From Mucilaginibacter frigoritolerans (GTDB taxonomy: Bacteria > Bacteroidota > Bacteroidia > Sphingobacteriales > Sphingobacteriaceae): a stretch of 64,000 nucleotides of DNA. The notes under the pieces were generated by a model, which did no database searches, was not told the DNA's origin, and saw only the letters and a program-made list of their open reading frames with translations. The position numbers and the translations under genes are program-made. Below are positions 62,320 through 64,000 of the stretch, piece after piece. Positions within the stretch are counted from its first letter, which is position 1; the number at the start of each line of letters is the position of its first letter. The stretch spans positions 671,276-735,275 of the forward strand of contig NZ_VLLI01000001.1 of assembly GCF_007830615.1 (NCBI RefSeq), read 5' to 3'.

Positions 62320-62358
62320 TGTATCATAATCGTACGCTTCCTGTTACATAAGCGAACA
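62320..62358 (+). promoter_or_regulatory. Enhancer element D upstream of ATPase 2
   Basis: Fourth copy of the 39-bp element. Units start at 62320 (TGTATCATAATCGTACG) and 62342 (TGTTACATAAGCGAACA), 22 bp apart. It is the copy most like element A. It lies 54 bp upstream of promoter D. Confidence 0.8.
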
Positions 62359-62412
62359 GTAATTGCTTAGTGTTTTATTTGTAAGTATCTGATATTTAAT
62401 TAGTTGGTACTT

Positions 62413-62429
62413 TGGTATGTTATTGATGC
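62413..62429 (+). promoter_or_regulatory. Sigma-54-like promoter D
   Basis: TGGTATGTTATTGATGC: -24 half TGGTATG, then TTGATGC, with a GC shifted by two bases from the canonical -12 position. The ATPase 2 start is 118 bases downstream, so the leader is longer than in the other three units. The rest of this 308-base gap is AT-rich. Confidence 0.55.
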
Positions 62430-62530
62430 TTTTGTGCCCAAATGAATGAGTACAAATCAGGGATTAAAGTACTTATTTAATAAATTAGCAACTTAGTAGT
62501 TCAATAAACAATAATTAATAACCAAAACAC

Positions 62531-63208
62531 ATGTTATCACTACAACATATTTCGAAATACTACCAGGTTGGCGGCAATAAAAACTTTGTATTAAATGATA
62601 TCAGCCTTGAAGTTGATCAAGGTGAGTTTATCTCTATTATGGGGCCATCTGGTTCTGGTAAATCAACCTTGTTAAATGTTATCGGGATGCTTGATGAGCC
62701 ATCAGAAGGCTATCATTATTTTGTTAATAATGCAGTTCATCAGCTTAAAGAAAAACAACGTTCGGCCTTGTATAAACAATACATTGGTTTTGTTTTTCAG
62801 GCTTATCACTTAATTGATGAGCTTACAGTTTATGAAAATATTGAAACGCCTTTAATTTACCAGGATTATAAAAGCGGAGAAAGAAAGGCTATGGTTGCCG
62901 ATATACTTGACCGTTTTCAGATAGTTGGGAAAAAAGATCTTTTTCCCGCACAATTATCTGGTGGGCAACAGCAATTAGTTGGTATAGCCAGGGCATTAAT
63001 TGCAAAACCTAAATTATTACTTGCTGATGAGCCAACAGGAAATCTGAACTCTAAGCAAGGAGAAGAAATTATGGAACTGTTCCGTAAATTAAATAAAGAA
63101 GATGGGGTAACCATTATCCAGGTAACGCACTCAGAAAAGAATGCGGAATACGGATCAAGAGTTATTAATCTTTTGGATGGCAAAATTGACTCCTCAAGGA
63201 AGTTCTGA
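62531..63208 (+). CDS. ABC transporter ATP-binding protein 2 (MacB/LolD type), divergent
   Basis: 225 residues, same length and layout as ATPase 1: Walker A GPSGSGKST (38-46), Q90, signature LSGGQ (142-146), Walker B LLLADE, H200. Two regions depart from the norm. After the signature it reads LSGGQQQLVGIARA, with L149 and G151 in place of the near-universal Arg and Ala. The D-loop reads NLNS, with N173 in place of Asp. Walker A, Walker B and the His switch are intact, so it should still bind ATP. It begins the fourth unit and precedes the TolC-like gene by 26 bases. It may form a heterodimer with ATPase 1 (inference). Confidence 0.93.
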   Translation: MLSLQHISKYYQVGGNKNFVLNDISLEVDQGEFISIMGPSGSGKSTLLNVIGMLDEPSEGYHYFVNNAVHQLKEKQRSALYKQYIGFVFQAYHLIDELTVYENIETPLIYQDYKSGERKAMVADILDRFQIVGKKDLFPAQLSGGQQQLVGIARALIAKPKLLLADEPTGNLNSKQGEEIMELFRKLNKEDGVTIIQVTHSEKNAEYGSRVINLLDGKIDSSRKF

Positions 63209-63234
63209 TCTATAAATAATAGTAAAACAACAAG

Positions 63235-64000
63235 ATGCGACTTAGTAAATATTTTTTAATACTTCTTTTTTTAACCTGTGGTCTTTTAGCTCATGCACAG
63301 CAGGATAGCATATTTTCACTTCAAAAGTGCCTTAGTATAGCTGTAAATAATAATTTGAACGTTAAACAATCAGCCCTAACTATGGAACAGGACAGGATTG
63401 CTTTTAACCAGTCGAAGGAAAATTTATTACCATCCATTAACGGTAATATTAGCCGTGAGCTTAGCCAGGGGCGAGGTATTAACCCGGTAACTAATACTTA
63501 TGTAAACCAGTCGTTAACTTCTGATAATTATTCGCTAAATGCCAGCCTTACATTATTTAATGGTTTAGCGCTACAAAATGCTGTTAAACAAGCCAAATTG
63601 GCTTATCAGGCCGGTAGAATGGATTTCCAGTCGGCAAAGGATTTAGTAACAGTAAATATCATTATTAATTATCTGTCCGTGCTTGATGCACAGGAAATAT
63701 TAGGACAAACTAAAAGCCAGTTGGCTGTTTCAAAACAAAATGTGGACAGGTCTGAGATTTTGGAAAAGGATGGAGCAAATAAAGTGGCATCAGACTTTAC
63801 TGATTTTAAGGGCGCCTTGGCCGGGAGCCAGGTTGCAGTTGTAAATGCTCAGAACTCATTAAATGCTGCAAAGCTTAACTTGTTTCAATTAATGAATATT
63901 CCTTATAATGAAAACGCTGTATTGCAGCCTTTAAATGCCGAGGATTTGGTAGGGCAATATGGCGTTAACCCTGATCAGGTTTACCAAACTGCATTACAGC
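63235..64000 (+). CDS. TolC-family outer-membrane factor (5' part, runs off the window)
   Basis: At least 255 residues are visible and the frame is open at the window end. A signal peptide (LSKYFLILLFLTCGLLAHAQ) leads to SLQKCLSIAVNNNLNVKQSA, the typical first outer-membrane-efflux helix of TolC proteins, followed by ENLLPSINGNISRELSQGRG, LTLFNGLALQNAVKQAKLAY and long Gln/Ala-rich coiled helices. It should form the outer-membrane channel and tunnel of the tripartite exporter and dock to the adaptor at 31.6 kb. Cotranscribed with ATPase 2 behind enhancer D. Confidence 0.9.
   Translation, partial: MRLSKYFLILLFLTCGLLAHAQQDSIFSLQKCLSIAVNNNLNVKQSALTMEQDRIAFNQSKENLLPSINGNISRELSQGRGINPVTNTYVNQSLTSDNYSLNASLTLFNGLALQNAVKQAKLAYQAGRMDFQSAKDLVTVNIIINYLSVLDAQEILGQTKSQLAVSKQNVDRSEILEKDGANKVASDFTDFKGALAGSQVAVVNAQNSLNAAKLNLFQLMNIPYNENAVLQPLNAEDLVGQYGVNPDQVYQTALQ

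Noticed and set aside
31569..62429. Reading the TTTGG elements before the array units as the -33 box of the primary Bacteroidota sigma factor
   Set aside because: No TAnnTTTG box follows at 19-21 bases in the four sites, and element A has TGTGG instead of TTTGG. The sigma-54-like reading fits better with the enhancer and regulator.
62531..63208. ATPase 2 as a dead pseudogene
   Set aside because: The frame is full length, Walker A, Walker B, signature core and switch His are intact, and it has its own enhancer and a cotranscribed TolC gene.

Overview
The window looks like a chromosomal segment of a Bacteroidota bacterium, most likely a member of the Sphingobacteriaceae (Mucilaginibacter/Pedobacter type). 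The reasons are the family content (DUF4251, DUF4097, DUF1080, Tat-exported sugar oxidoreductases, long FtsX-type permeases of about 800 residues), an AT-rich composition, a general lack of Shine-Dalgarno sequences, and several promoter elements of the Bacteroidota type (-7 box TAnnTTTG). No tRNA, rRNA, CRISPR array, transposase or prophage was seen. The taxonomic call is inference from family content, not from a marker gene.

Region 1 (1-31 kb) is a run of small metabolic and housekeeping units. It holds: an ArsR-type regulator tail with two SRPBCC proteins, a RibD/DHFR-like reductase, a DoxX protein and a MATE exporter (1-3.6 kb); a YhcH-type cupin, a Tat-exported Gfo/Idh/MocA oxidoreductase and a double DUF1080 protein, suggesting 3-keto-glycoside chemistry (3.6-7.1 kb); cytochrome bd oxidase cydAB (7.2-9.5 kb); a lipoprotein vanadium-haloperoxidase/PAP2 protein between two outer-membrane barrel proteins (9.7-14.2 kb); RidA, a D-serine dehydratase/D-threonine aldolase-like enzyme and a membrane dipeptidase (14.3-17 kb); a GH63-like glucosidase and a Tat-exported sugar isomerase-like protein (17-20.7 kb); a pair of small paralogous unknowns (20.8-21.4 kb); an ethanolamine permease with eutB and eutC (21.6-25.2 kb); DUF4251, htpG and an FMN reductase (25.2-28.4 kb).

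Region 2 (28.5-64 kb) is the striking part. A histidine kinase and an NtrC-family sigma-54 activator are transcribed leftwards. Diverging from them is an export array: a HlyD/MacA-like adaptor, an ABC ATPase, eleven consecutive double-FtsX (MacB/LolC-like) permeases interrupted only by a DUF4097 beta-solenoid protein, a second and aberrant ABC ATPase, and a TolC-family outer-membrane factor that runs off the window. I label the permeases P1 to P11.

Four non-coding gaps in the array carry the same 39-bp element, built of two TGT-N11-ACA dyads 22 bp apart, followed 52-54 bp downstream by a sigma-54-like TGG(C/T)ATG element. They lie before the adaptor, P7, P9 and ATPase 2, and split the array into four units that would be co-activated by the neighbouring two-component system: adaptor-ATPase1-P1..P6-DUF4097, P7-P8, P9-P11, and ATPase2-TolC. 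My reading is a sigma-54-controlled, multi-permease tripartite export or envelope-stress regulon in which two ATPases and one adaptor/OMF pair serve many permeases. Co-regulation is strongly suggested by the sequence. The transported substrates and the subunit sharing are inference.
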